A stretch of DNA of 64,000 nt from Gluconobacter cerinus (GTDB lineage: Bacteria > Pseudomonadota > Alphaproteobacteria > Acetobacterales > Acetobacteraceae): assembly GCF_002723935.1 (NCBI RefSeq), contig NZ_BEWM01000002.1:496001-560000 (forward strand), written 5' to 3'. This document shows, in pieces, positions 18,177-26,655 of the stretch. The translations under genes were made by a program, and so were the position numbers. Position 1 is the first letter of the stretch, and each line of letters begins with the position of its first letter. The notes beneath the pieces were generated by a model that saw only the letters and a program-made list of their open reading frames with translations, was not told where the DNA came from and ran no database searches.

Positions 18177-18896
18177 ATGGCTGACAGATCTCATATCGTC
18201 AAAAGCTACGAGCAGGAGCTGGGTCAGCTCCGGTCCATGATGTCCCAGATGGGTGGCATCGTAGAAAATCAGGTCGCGTTGGCGCTTTCGGCCATCGCAG
18301 ACCGGAATGAGGAAGCTGCCGATGCCGCAGCCCGTCAGGATCCGGACGTAGATGAGCTGGAGCGGGAAGTTGAAAGTCTCGCCATTCGCCTCCTGGCCCT
18401 GCGAAGCCCGATGGCCAGCGATCTGCGTGAGATCGTTGCGGCGCTGAAAATCACCGGCGATCTGGAGCGTATCGGCGATTATGCCTCGTCCATCGCGCGT
18501 CGGTCCCTCCGCATTCGCGGCGCTGACGGGCAGATTTCGCTCTCAGGTCTGCGGAGCATGGGGCGTCTGGTGCAGGACAATCTGCGCCGGTCTATTGATG
18601 CGATCACGCAGCAGGATTCCAACCGGGCCATGGAAGTCTGGCACGCCGACCGCGCGGTCGATGAGTACTACACCGCGTTGTTCCGTGAACTCGTAACGTA
18701 CATGATGGAAGATCCACGAAACATCCGTGCCTGCACGGAGCTTCTGTTCATTGCAAAGAACCTTGAACGGATCGGTGATCACGCCACCAATATCGCTGAG
18801 CGCGTGTTCTACGCGGTGACCGGAGACAACCTGCCAGCCGTTCGTCCGCGCGGTGCTCCAGCGACTGCCGATACTTCAGAACAGCCAGACCGGTGA
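18177..18896 (+). CDS. phoU: Phosphate signalling regulator PhoU
   Basis: PhoU couples the PstSCAB importer to the PhoR kinase and keeps it quiet when phosphate is ample. The 239-aa protein has the two three-helix PhoU domains: the first near residues 15-100 (MGGIVENQVALALSAI, LRSPMASDLREIVAALKITGDLERIGDYA), the second near 118-205 (ICTELLFIAKNLERIGDHATNIAE-like; here RACTELLFIAKNLERIGDHA). The acidic metal-cluster motifs DLERIGDYA and NLERIGDHATN are both present. It begins 6 bases after pstB and overlaps phoB by 4 bases. Confidence 0.96.
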   Translation: MADRSHIVKSYEQELGQLRSMMSQMGGIVENQVALALSAIADRNEEAADAAARQDPDVDELEREVESLAIRLLALRSPMASDLREIVAALKITGDLERIGDYASSIARRSLRIRGADGQISLSGLRSMGRLVQDNLRRSIDAITQQDSNRAMEVWHADRAVDEYYTALFRELVTYMMEDPRNIRACTELLFIAKNLERIGDHATNIAERVFYAVTGDNLPAVRPRGAPATADTSEQPDR

Positions 18897-19615
18897 GCGG
18901 AAGCACCCAAATCAGGGCAAAAGGCCTTATCCTCGTTGTCGAGGACGATCCCGCTTTGCTCCTGATGATGCGATATAACCTCGAGCAACGGGGTTATCGT
19001 GTCGAATCTGCGGCCGACGCTGAGACCGCACTTCAGTTCCTCGAAACGGCGCGTCCAGACGCTGCTGTTCTGGACTGGATGCTCCCGGGAATGTCGGGGC
19101 TTGACCTGTGCAGGCGTATTCGCAGCAACCCGATCCTGCGCGATCTTCCGGTTCTGCTGCTGACAGCGCGGTCAGGCGAACAGGATGCGATCCGCGGGCT
19201 GGATACAGGCGCGGATGACTACCTGATCAAACCCTGTAGCGTTGATACTCTGGATGCCCGCCTGCGTGCTCTGCTGCGGCGACACCAGTCTTCTTACGAC
19301 GTGCTGTCTTTCGCAGATATTACGCTAGATCCTGAAACCCACCGGATTGAACGGGCAGGCCGTCTGCTGTCACTTGGGCCAACGGAATATCGTCTTCTGG
19401 ATCTGCTGATCCGGAATCCCCGCAAGGTTTTCTCCCGGGAAGATCTTCTGCGGCGGATCTGGGGACAGAATATCCATGTGGAAATTCGCACGATCGACGT
19501 GCATATCCGCCGGCTTCGCAAGGCAATCAATGGCCCGAACGAGCCGGATCTGGTGCGCACTGTCAGGGCTGCGGGTTATGCTCTGGATGATGGTCCTGTC
19601 ACGGATGGACTTTGA
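18893..19615 (+). CDS. phoB: Phosphate regulon response regulator PhoB
   Basis: OmpR-type transcription factor, 240 aa. Receiver domain: acidic pair in VVEDDPALLL, phosphorylated Asp in VLDWMLPGMSG, Thr in LLLTARS, Lys in DDYLIKPC. The C-terminal winged helix has LGPTEYRLLDLLIRNPRKVFSRE and VEIRTIDVHIRRLRKA as the DNA-reading helix, ending VRTVRAAGYAL. It starts with GTG overlapping the phoU stop (GTGA). PhoB should bind the Pho box at 15416 in front of this operon. Confidence 0.96.
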   Translation: MSGSTQIRAKGLILVVEDDPALLLMMRYNLEQRGYRVESAADAETALQFLETARPDAAVLDWMLPGMSGLDLCRRIRSNPILRDLPVLLLTARSGEQDAIRGLDTGADDYLIKPCSVDTLDARLRALLRRHQSSYDVLSFADITLDPETHRIERAGRLLSLGPTEYRLLDLLIRNPRKVFSREDLLRRIWGQNIHVEIRTIDVHIRRLRKAINGPNEPDLVRTVRAAGYALDDGPVTDGL

Positions 19616-19618
19616 CGG

Positions 19619-20878
19619 GTGAGGGCTGAAAGCCTGGCAGCCGTCTCTCATGAAGGTCTGCCTTTCTGGGCAGGTCTTGTTCTTGTGGGAGCCGCGGTTG
19701 CCGGGTGGGGATGTGCATTTCTGGCATTCCGGCGACCGGCTTTACCGCTGCCGGTAGTGACGGAACATTCAGCCCTGCCACCCGCAGTACCAACGTCAGA
19801 GACTGCGCTCCCTATCGAGATTTTCCCTGGCAGTGTTCTTCTGCTGGACCGTCTGGGGGCAGTTCTTCAGGCGAACGAAGAAGCACTCACACAGTTTGGC
19901 GATAGTGTGGGCGCCATTCTCCGTCACCCCGCCGCGCGTTCAGCTCTCTCGGCCGCATTGCGCGTTGCTTCTGACAGCGCAGATGACCTGCCTTCAATGT
20001 GTTCGACAACGTTTACGCTGGACGTTCCTGTCCCGCGTACGCTTCACCTGTCACTCAGACGAATTCCTGCCCAGCATGACCGGCATACACGCGTGCTTGT
20101 CATGCTATCGGATCGGAGTGAAGCACAGGTCCTGGACAGGATGCGGATCGATTTCGTAGCCCATGCCAGTCATGAGCTTCGCACGCCTCTGGCCTCTCTG
20201 AGTGGCTTCATTGATGCCCTGCGCACCGGTGGAAGCAGCATGAATGAAGGGACGCGGCAACAGTTTCTCGATATCATGGCCCAGCAGTCTGCTCGGCTGA
20301 AACGCCTGATTGATCGGCTGCTGTATCTGTCGCGCGTGCAGGCTCACGAACATCAGCGTCCCCGTGATCTGGTGGAAGTCGCGGATCTGATGGCCATTGT
20401 GCTTGGCGAAGTGGCGCCCCGGTTTGATGAGCCGGGATGTTCTCTGAATCTTGCCATTGAGGATGACCTGACAATCCGGGCCGATGAGGATGAGATGGTT
20501 CAGGTGCTTCTGAACCTGATCGAAAACGCCTTGCGCTATGGCCGTGAAGAGGGGCGGCCGTTTGCTGTGACGCTGTTCGCCCGACGGGCCCCTGAACGGG
20601 ATGACCGCTGGCCTGAAGAAGGGGGCGTCCTGCTTGGAGTGGAAGATAATGGTCGCGGCATGGAAGCGCATCATCTCCCGCGGCTGACAGAACGATTTTA
20701 TCGGGTGGTGGACAAGGTTGAGCCTGCCAAGCAGGGAACGGGCCTCGGCTTGTCTATCGTTCGGCATATTCTTGACCGACACGGAGGACGACTCAGGGTT
20801 GCGAGTGCCCCGGGGCGCGGTACGACGTGTCTGGTGTGGCTTCCGCCTGTTGGCGCATTGCCAGCCGAGAATTCCTGA
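19619..20878 (+). CDS. phoR: Phosphate regulon sensor kinase PhoR
   Basis: Partner kinase of PhoB, 419 aa. One clear membrane segment near residues 16-38 (FWAGLVLVGAAVAGWGCAF), a PAS-like region around 65-160, the HisKA box FVAHASHELRTPLASLSGF with the phosphorylated His, then HATPase boxes NLIENALRYG (N), DNGRGM (G1) and GTGLGLSIVRHIL (G2). The periplasmic part is minimal, as usual for PhoR, which senses through the Pst-PhoU complex. It begins with GTG 3 bases after phoB and a hairpin follows the stop. Confidence 0.93.
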   Translation: MRAESLAAVSHEGLPFWAGLVLVGAAVAGWGCAFLAFRRPALPLPVVTEHSALPPAVPTSETALPIEIFPGSVLLLDRLGAVLQANEEALTQFGDSVGAILRHPAARSALSAALRVASDSADDLPSMCSTTFTLDVPVPRTLHLSLRRIPAQHDRHTRVLVMLSDRSEAQVLDRMRIDFVAHASHELRTPLASLSGFIDALRTGGSSMNEGTRQQFLDIMAQQSARLKRLIDRLLYLSRVQAHEHQRPRDLVEVADLMAIVLGEVAPRFDEPGCSLNLAIEDDLTIRADEDEMVQVLLNLIENALRYGREEGRPFAVTLFARRAPERDDRWPEEGGVLLGVEDNGRGMEAHHLPRLTERFYRVVDKVEPAKQGTGLGLSIVRHILDRHGGRLRVASAPGRGTTCLVWLPPVGALPAENS

Positions 20879-20893
20879 TTTCAACCTGAGCCC

Positions 20894-20928
20894 ATAAAAA
20901 AGCGCCCCGCTAAGGAGCACTTTTTTTG
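20894..20928. terminator. Convergent terminator between phoR and the permease gene
   Basis: An A run, an imperfect stem (GCGCCCC with GGAGCAC, two mismatches) and a seven-T run lie between the two convergent genes. The flanking A and T tracts let it act in both directions. Confidence 0.65.
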
Positions 20929-20938
20929 TCGTCGTAAC

Positions 20939-22354
20939 TCAGTGGGCTTTTCGGGTGCGCGCCAGAAGGAGCCATCCACCTACGAGGATAAGGCCGATGA
21001 GCGGGATGGCGCCAATGGTGATTGTTCCATCCGGATAATCGAAAGCCATCATCAGAAGAACGAATGCCAGAAACCCCAGTGTTGCCCAGTTGGTATAGGG
21101 GGCACCAGGCATGGCAAATGTTGTTGGAGCGATTTCGCCGCGATTAATGGCTGATCGCAGGCGAAGCTGGCACAGCAGGATGAAACCCCACGTGCTGATG
21201 ATTCCGATGGCCGAGAAGTTCAGAACCACTTCAAACACACGGGACGGGATCAGATAGTTCAGGCCAACGCCCACCAGATAAACAGAAAGCGTTGTCAGAA
21301 TGCCCATGTAAGGCACGGAGCTCTTGTTCATCTTGGAGAGCATCTGAGGGCCAGATCCCCCAAGGGACAGAGCACGCAGGACGCGGCCTGTGGAGTATAA
21401 GCCTGAGTTGAGGCTGGACAGAGCCGCAGTCAGGACAACGATATTCATGATCGTGCCAACACCCGGAATTCCAAGTGCCTGAAAGAACGTCACGAACGGG
21501 CTGACGCCAGCATGGTAAGCTGTCCATGGTAGCAGGCAGACGAGCAGGACAACCGAGCCAACATAGAAGAGACCGATACGCCAGATGACGCTGTTCACAG
21601 CGCGAGGCAGAATTTCACGTGCATCGTGGCATTCGCCAGCGGCAGTGCCAATCAGTTCAATGGCCGAGTAGGCAAATACGACACCTTGCAGCAGCAGAAA
21701 GACTGGCATGATTCCATGCGGGAACAGGCCACCGTTCTCTGTGATCAAATGAAGGCCTGTGGTGTGCCCGGCCACCGGCATCCGGCTGCCGAGAATAAGC
21801 GTTCCGGCGATGAGGAATGCGGCAAGGGCCACAACTTTGATGAGCGAAAACCAGAACTCCATCTCACCGAAATAGCGGACGCCGATCATGTTCATCGTGC
21901 CAACGATGCTGAGAGCGCCAAGAGCAAAAACCCACTGGGGGACGTCCACGAAAACGGCCCAGTAGTGCATGTAAAGGGCGACGGCGGTGATATCGACGAT
22001 ACCCGTCATGGCCCAGTTGAGGAATGAGAGCCAGCCCGCGGCATAAGCGGCTTTTTCGCCAAGGAATTCGCGGGCATAGGTCACGAAGCTACCGCTGGTC
22101 GGGCGGTACATGACCAGTTCTCCGAGCGCACGGAGAATCAAGAAAGAGAAAACGCCACAAACGGCATAGATCAGCGCAAGGGAAGGACCGGCAACCTGAA
22201 GGCGGGAGCCAGCACCAAGGAACAGTCCGGTTCCGATGGCGCCACCGATGGCGATCATCTGAACGTGTCGACGACCAAGATCCTTGTGATACCCTTCCTC
22301 GCTGATGACATCTTCCGATGGTGGAGTGTGATCGTGAGCAGGGCTGGTCGTCAT
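20939..22354 (-). CDS. APC-family amino acid permease, AnsP-like
   Basis: Inner-membrane amino acid/proton symporter, 471 aa with 12 predicted helices. The family opening GYHKDLGRRHVQMIAIGG and GAIGTGLFLGAGSRL (helix 1 substrate-binding break) is clear, and GVVFAYSAIELIGTAAGE marks helix 6. SSLNSGLYSTGRVLRALS and NKSSVPYMGILTT are most like L-asparagine permease AnsP, but proline- and GABA-type members are close, so the substrate is tentative. Start ATG 22354 was chosen over an upstream TTG because AGGA lies seven bases before it. It stands alone, with convergent phoR downstream. Confidence 0.85.
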   Translation of the reverse strand: MTTSPAHDHTPPSEDVISEEGYHKDLGRRHVQMIAIGGAIGTGLFLGAGSRLQVAGPSLALIYAVCGVFSFLILRALGELVMYRPTSGSFVTYAREFLGEKAAYAAGWLSFLNWAMTGIVDITAVALYMHYWAVFVDVPQWVFALGALSIVGTMNMIGVRYFGEMEFWFSLIKVVALAAFLIAGTLILGSRMPVAGHTTGLHLITENGGLFPHGIMPVFLLLQGVVFAYSAIELIGTAAGECHDAREILPRAVNSVIWRIGLFYVGSVVLLVCLLPWTAYHAGVSPFVTFFQALGIPGVGTIMNIVVLTAALSSLNSGLYSTGRVLRALSLGGSGPQMLSKMNKSSVPYMGILTTLSVYLVGVGLNYLIPSRVFEVVLNFSAIGIISTWGFILLCQLRLRSAINRGEIAPTTFAMPGAPYTNWATLGFLAFVLLMMAFDYPDGTITIGAIPLIGLILVGGWLLLARTRKAH

Positions 22355-22523
22355 CTGCGCATCCTGAGGGCCGGGGTCGGCGTGGTGAATCAATGTCTAG
22401 ACGTGGGTCACCTACACTTCGTGCGTGGCAGGTATGTCCAATCTGCATGGGAACATACGGCAAAGTCTGCCCATTGCCAACGAGCATTGAGTTTCCTTAC
22501 GGAAATTAAGACTTTTGAGACAT

Positions 22524-23765
22524 TTAATGTCCGGGGGGGACCGCCATGCAGGCCATTCCCTGGGCCGTCAGGCTGCTACAGGCACTGGCCGCGCCAGCCC
22601 GACTGATGCCAGCAAGACGGGCTCTATAGAAGCGTGTCCCGTGCGACAGAGTAGGCTGGACCTGAATTTGTGAAGCCTGAAGCGGAGAGAACGCAGACTG
22701 GCGGGCCATATTCGCTGCAAACCGGGCTTGCCCGGGATTCGCGAAGGCTCCGACCTGGATACCCCAGTCTCCGTAAGATCCAGGGGCGCGATAGCTCACG
22801 GCCGTGGGTGTTAGGCTTGCAGAGGAATGGGATGTTCGAGGTGGTGTGGGAATAACCGGCGCGGGCGGCAAAAGCGTGCTAGCCACGGTCGATTGTTCGA
22901 CCGTGGCGGCCGGGGCTTCAAGTTGATGGTTGGGGGCCGATACCGGGGTGCAGGCCATGCTCGGGTCATAGGCCGCATCTGGGTCACAGGGGCCGAGAGG
23001 GGGAAGGTCCGGCGGCATCGTATCTGACGGTACGGAAGTAATGTGCCGTCTGGACCAGGCTTTCTGGACGCTCTGTTGTGTTGAACCGTACTGCCCTGAA
23101 GGCTGCGCCATGGCCAGTTGGGTGCTGGTATCAGGCGCTTCTGCGACCTCCATGGGAGATGCGTTCAGTTGCTGTGACGACGCATAGGCTGCCAGTGGAC
23201 CTGTCATGGCGATCTGTGTGCCGAGATGCGGCGTGATACTTGCGATGTAATTGACAGTTTCGTTGGGGAGTGCGCGTCCTTGGTAGAGGTAATCCTCAAG
23301 GCGTTGCGGTCCAGCATTGTAAGCCACCAGAAATGCGGGAGCTCCATATTTGCGAGACAGTATTTTGATATATCCGGTTCCCGCCATGATGTTGTCATGC
23401 GGTTCATACGGATCAGAACCTAGCCCGAACCGGCCCTGCATCTCAGCATAGGTCTGTGGCATGAGCTGCATCAGGCCCATGGCTCCGGCGCTGGACGTGA
23501 TGGGTTGGCCATTCAGATACTGGTGTCCCCCCGATTCCTGATGAATGACCGCTCTGATCCAGGCTTCGGGAATCGAGAAGCGACTGGCAGCCTGCTGAAT
23601 GTATGGCCCCCAGGGATCACTGGCTGTGCCGGGGGCTTTGTAAGCGCCGTTTGCTGCATAATATCGATTGTAGGGCGAGGGTTGGGAGGCGCATCCGGCG
23701 AGAAGGATTCCCGTCAGGCAAAAGCTTCCAGCATACAGGACAAGGGGCCTTTTCCGACGCGTCAT
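22524..23765 (-). CDS. Lytic transglycosylase lipoprotein with SPOR domain
   Basis: A peptidoglycan-cleaving outer-membrane lipoprotein, 413 aa. The signal peptide ends in the lipobox LLAGC near residue 22. The SLT domain spans about 45-175: the catalytic Glu is in AVIHQESGGH, followed by SSAGAMGLMQLMPQTYAEM, DNIMAGTGYIKIL and FLVAYNAGP. A Pro-rich linker leads to a C-terminal SPOR domain (about 330-410, YGDWGIQVGAFANPGQAR) that binds denuded glycan strands, often at septa. The reading frame stays open upstream to 24170, but ATG 23765 is right before the lipoprotein signal. It is divergent from fliL across 63 bases, so a role in flagellar assembly through the wall is possible. Confidence 0.88.
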   Translation of the reverse strand: MTRRKRPLVLYAGSFCLTGILLAGCASQPSPYNRYYAANGAYKAPGTASDPWGPYIQQAASRFSIPEAWIRAVIHQESGGHQYLNGQPITSSAGAMGLMQLMPQTYAEMQGRFGLGSDPYEPHDNIMAGTGYIKILSRKYGAPAFLVAYNAGPQRLEDYLYQGRALPNETVNYIASITPHLGTQIAMTGPLAAYASSQQLNASPMEVAEAPDTSTQLAMAQPSGQYGSTQQSVQKAWSRRHITSVPSDTMPPDLPPLGPCDPDAAYDPSMACTPVSAPNHQLEAPAATVEQSTVASTLLPPAPVIPTPPRTSHSSASLTPTAVSYRAPGSYGDWGIQVGAFANPGQARFAANMARQSAFSPLQASQIQVQPTLSHGTRFYRARLAGISRAGAASACSSLTAQGMACMAVPPGH

Positions 23766-23828
23766 AAACCCAATGTTAATCTTTTGCTCAGATGATGCGG
23801 TCTGTCCGAAAGAGAAGGCAGACAGGCA

Positions 23829-24302
23829 GTGACGACGGAGACTCCGGAACTTGAGATCCCGGCGAAAGCTGGCGGAAAACGCAGGATTATCCTGATCGCA
23901 GCAGCGCTCTGTGCCATGCTGGCTGGAGGCGGCGTATTCGCCTGGCGGCATTTCCAACATCCTGCGTCCCGTCTCGTAAAAGCGGCGTCCCAGCCGATAT
24001 CCCTGACACTCATTACCATCCCGACGCTGGTGTCCAACCTCGATACCGGAGATGGCAGGGCGCGTTATGTTCGGATCAGTGCGCGCCTTCAGGTTGAAGA
24101 CAGCAAAGATACGGCAAAAATCGGGCCGCTCATGCCTCAGATACAGGATGCCTTCCAGACCTGCCTGCATGGGATGCGCCCGGACGAGCTAACCGGAGCG
24201 GGAATTTATCGTCTGCGGGAAACCATGCTGGCGCAGATTTCCAATATTCTTGCTCCCTTGTCCGTGCATGATCTCTTTTTCGTGGAAGTGCTGGTGCAGT
24301 GA
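23829..24302 (+). CDS. fliL: Flagellar basal body-associated protein FliL
   Basis: A 157-aa single-pass protein that surrounds the stator units near the MS ring. Membrane segment at residues 19-40 (IILIAAALCAMLAGGGVFAW), then a periplasmic stomatin-like domain: ISLTLITIPTLVSNLD, YVRISARLQVED, and the C-terminal LRETMLAQISNIL and VHDLFFVEVLVQ, which is the family ending. The start is GTG 23829, right at the beginning of the basic/polar N-terminus. The stop overlaps the fliM start by one base, so fliL leads a motility operon. Confidence 0.9.
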   Translation: MTTETPELEIPAKAGGKRRIILIAAALCAMLAGGGVFAWRHFQHPASRLVKAASQPISLTLITIPTLVSNLDTGDGRARYVRISARLQVEDSKDTAKIGPLMPQIQDAFQTCLHGMRPDELTGAGIYRLRETMLAQISNILAPLSVHDLFFVEVLVQ

Positions 24303-25408
24303 TGCCAGACGCACAGAAGGCGACGTCGGAAGGTGATGCAAACGATGCGCCGATGCCACGTTTTGCCCTTTCAATGGATGATCTTGGTTTTTCAGAGGAT
24401 GACGGTGCGGACCGGATTCTGAATCAGGACGAGATTGATAGTCTCTTCGGTAGCGACGCCCACGTGAGCGGTGGCGGCGAAGGGAGTGGTCTGGAAAAGC
24501 TGCTGAGCACGTCGTTCGTCTCTTACGAGCGGCTCCCTATGCTTGAAGTGGTTTTTGACCGCCTCGTCCGGATTCTCACGACCAGCCTACGGAACTTCAC
24601 TAGCGATAACGTTGAAGTCTCCATGGATCGCCTGGCTTCCCAGAGGTTTGGAGATTATCTGGAGAATGTTTCCGGGCAGTCCATGTTCGCCGTCTTCAAA
24701 GCGGAGGAATGGGACAATTACGGGATTCTCGTTCTTAGCTCGTCCCTTGTTTACAGTGTCATTGATGCATTGCTGGGAGGGCGTGATCGTGTTCGTCCTC
24801 ATGGCGATGGGGAGAGGCGCGCAGAAGGTCGACACCATACGGCGATCGAGCGCGCGCTGGTTGAGCCTCTGATCCGTGTGATCCTTTCGGATCTCTCCAA
24901 GAGTTTCAGCCCTTTATGTGCTGTGAATTTTCGTTTTGAACGGCTGGAGTTGAATTCCCGCTTTGCGACTATTTCCCGGGCGGCAAATGGCGTCGTTTTG
25001 GCGCGATTTGGCATCGATATGGATGGGCGCGGTGGAGATGTGGATCTCATTTTGCCGCATGCAACGCTGGAGCCTGTTCGGGAAATCCTGTTGCAACAGT
25101 TCATGGGTGAAAAATTTGGCCATGACGGCATCTGGGAAAGTCATCTTGCTCAGGAGCTCTGGAATACGGACGTCACGCTCGACGCTGTCCTGGAAGAGCA
25201 GAGCATGAATCTTCAGGACATCATGTCCCTCTCGCCGGGCGAGATGCTGGTGCTGCGCCGTGATCCAACGGCTCTCGTTCAACTGCGCTGCGGCGGGAAA
25301 ACGATCTTTCGGGGGCGGGTTGGCAAAAAGCAGGGTCATGTCGCGGTTCGTATTGAAGAAAATCTTATTGGCGGAGGGGCCGGTGATCGCCCTTCTGCGT
25401 ACAGCTGA
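24302..25408 (+). CDS. fliM: Flagellar motor switch protein FliM
   Basis: C-ring switch protein that receives CheY-P and sets rotation direction. The 368-aa sequence has the N-terminal NQDEIDSLFG motif (residues about 40-50; the CheY-binding peptide), a middle domain (RLPMLEVVFDRLVRILTTSLRNF-type helix, here split around residue 80), the signature GNYGILVLSSS-like YGILVLSSSLVYSVIDALLGG, and a C-terminal SpoA domain (SLSPGEMLVLRRDP ... VRIEENL). The N-terminal extension of about 40 residues before the EIDSLF motif is longer than in enteric bacteria. ATG 24302 overlaps the fliL stop (TGATG); an in-frame GTG lies one codon upstream. Confidence 0.92.
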   Translation: MPDAQKATSEGDANDAPMPRFALSMDDLGFSEDDGADRILNQDEIDSLFGSDAHVSGGGEGSGLEKLLSTSFVSYERLPMLEVVFDRLVRILTTSLRNFTSDNVEVSMDRLASQRFGDYLENVSGQSMFAVFKAEEWDNYGILVLSSSLVYSVIDALLGGRDRVRPHGDGERRAEGRHHTAIERALVEPLIRVILSDLSKSFSPLCAVNFRFERLELNSRFATISRAANGVVLARFGIDMDGRGGDVDLILPHATLEPVREILLQQFMGEKFGHDGIWESHLAQELWNTDVTLDAVLEEQSMNLQDIMSLSPGEMLVLRRDPTALVQLRCGGKTIFRGRVGKKQGHVAVRIEENLIGGGAGDRPSAYS

Positions 25409-25426
25409 AAAGGCGGAGCAGTTTCC

Positions 25427-25930
25427 ATGGACAGGTTCCAGATCGTACTTGAAGTTGCTCTGTCAGCCCTGCTGCTGATTACGATTTTCTACAGCCTTTA
25501 TCTTGGCCGAGCGCTATCGGTCATCCGTCGAAACCGGGGAGAGCTGGATGCTCTGATTGCGAGTTTGCAAAGCAGTAGTCAGCAGGCTCAGTCTGGTATC
25601 GACCATCTGCGTCAGACAACTGAAATGGTTGGACGGTCGCTGGGTAAAACGGTGGAGAGCGGAAAGAGTCTCAAGCGTGAACTGACGATGCTGTGTGAAC
25701 GATCAGAAGCAGTTGCTCAGGTCTTGGAAAAAACAGCTTCAATCGGTCGTCCCGCCAACCCGGAGCCTCTCAGGGAGGCAGACGCGCCGGATATGGAGGG
25801 CCCTCGTTTTTCTGGCCGTCTCAGGACAGATGAAGGACGATGGGGGTCACCCAGCACATTGAAAACGCCATCCGGTAAGACTGCAGCCGAGCGCGAGCTG
25901 CTGCGTGCCCTTCGTCAGAAGCAGGTGTAA
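25427..25930 (+). CDS. Single-pass coiled-coil protein, DUF6468-like, flagellar operon
   Basis: A 167-aa protein with one N-terminal membrane helix (residues 5-26, IVLEVALSALLLITIFYSLY), a basic stop (IRRNRGEL), and a cytoplasmic coiled coil to about residue 105 (SLQSSSQQAQSGIDHLRQ, LKRELTMLCERSEAVAQVL). The C-terminal part is polar and probably disordered. It fits the DUF6468 family, which I recall between fliM and motE in alphaproteobacteria; that assignment rests on architecture and place. GGAG nine bases upstream supports ATG 25427. Probably a motor-associated accessory; the biochemical role is unknown. Confidence 0.72.
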   Translation: MDRFQIVLEVALSALLLITIFYSLYLGRALSVIRRNRGELDALIASLQSSSQQAQSGIDHLRQTTEMVGRSLGKTVESGKSLKRELTMLCERSEAVAQVLEKTASIGRPANPEPLREADAPDMEGPRFSGRLRTDEGRWGSPSTLKTPSGKTAAERELLRALRQKQV

Positions 25931-25935
25931 CGCTC

Positions 25936-26655
25936 ATGCTCTTTCGCTTGCTGCACATTGCCTGTGGTTTGATGATTATTCTGCTGGGTGTGAAGGTTTA
26001 CGATCTAGTTGGGTATGTCGATGCCTCAACGGATTCATCGTTGATGTCGTCTGCCATGGCGCAGCCGGCCGCGACGCAAGTTGTCCCTAAAGCTGCTGCT
26101 GACGAGGCTGCGAGCAAACGCGCCGATGCAGAGGACGGGAAGCCTGCTCAACAGAAGGCCCCCTCCTCGGACCTTTGCAAGTCAGGGGGCTGCCAAGGCG
26201 CATTGTCTCCGACAGGCACGGTGGACGCTATAACTCCTGACCCGACACTGAAAGCAGAGCTGGCTGCACGGCAGCAGGAACTGGATCGCAAGGCTGTGGC
26301 GTTGGAAGATCGGCAGCGACTGGTGGATGCAGCAGAAGAAGAGCTGCAACGTCGGATGACCGCACTCCAGACATCCCGTTCGCAGTTTGAAGAGACAGCA
26401 CGACATTCGGACGAGCTTCTGAACCAGGATGCGGAAAGACTGGTCAGGATTTATGAGGCGATGAAGCCTGTCGATGCGGCCGCTATTTTCAATATTCTTG
26501 ATCTGCGGGTTGGCGTGGGTCTTTTGAACCGTATGAGCCCGCGGAAGGCTTCAGCGATCATGGAAGCCATGTCTCCACAAAGAGCCATTCTGGCGACGCA
26601 GCTTCTTGCCAATGCTCATGCGCATCCAGGTATGCATATCGGGGATAACGGGTGA
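25936..26655 (+). CDS. MotE-like flagellar motor protein
   Basis: A 239-aa protein with an N-terminal membrane helix or signal anchor (residues 3-20), a long low-complexity Ala/Lys stretch, a coiled coil at about 95-155 (ELAARQQELDRKAVALEDRQ), and a C-terminal MgtE-N-like helical domain (RLVRIYEAMKPVDAAAIFNI, VGVGLLNRMSPRKASAIMEA). That layout is typical of MotE, a periplasmic chaperone for the stator partner MotC in rhizobia, and of FlbB-type proteins. It starts 5 bases after the preceding gene and its stop overlaps the next start. Confidence 0.75.
   Translation: MLFRLLHIACGLMIILLGVKVYDLVGYVDASTDSSLMSSAMAQPAATQVVPKAAADEAASKRADAEDGKPAQQKAPSSDLCKSGGCQGALSPTGTVDAITPDPTLKAELAARQQELDRKAVALEDRQRLVDAAEEELQRRMTALQTSRSQFEETARHSDELLNQDAERLVRIYEAMKPVDAAAIFNILDLRVGVGLLNRMSPRKASAIMEAMSPQRAILATQLLANAHAHPGMHIGDNG

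Noticed and set aside
17385-18194. 269-aa minus-strand frame opposite pstB
   Set aside because: pstB is unmistakable; the opposite frame is a codon shadow.
23766-24170. N-terminal extension of the lytic transglycosylase reading frame
   Set aside because: The lipoprotein signal begins at 23765 and the extension overlaps fliL on the other strand.
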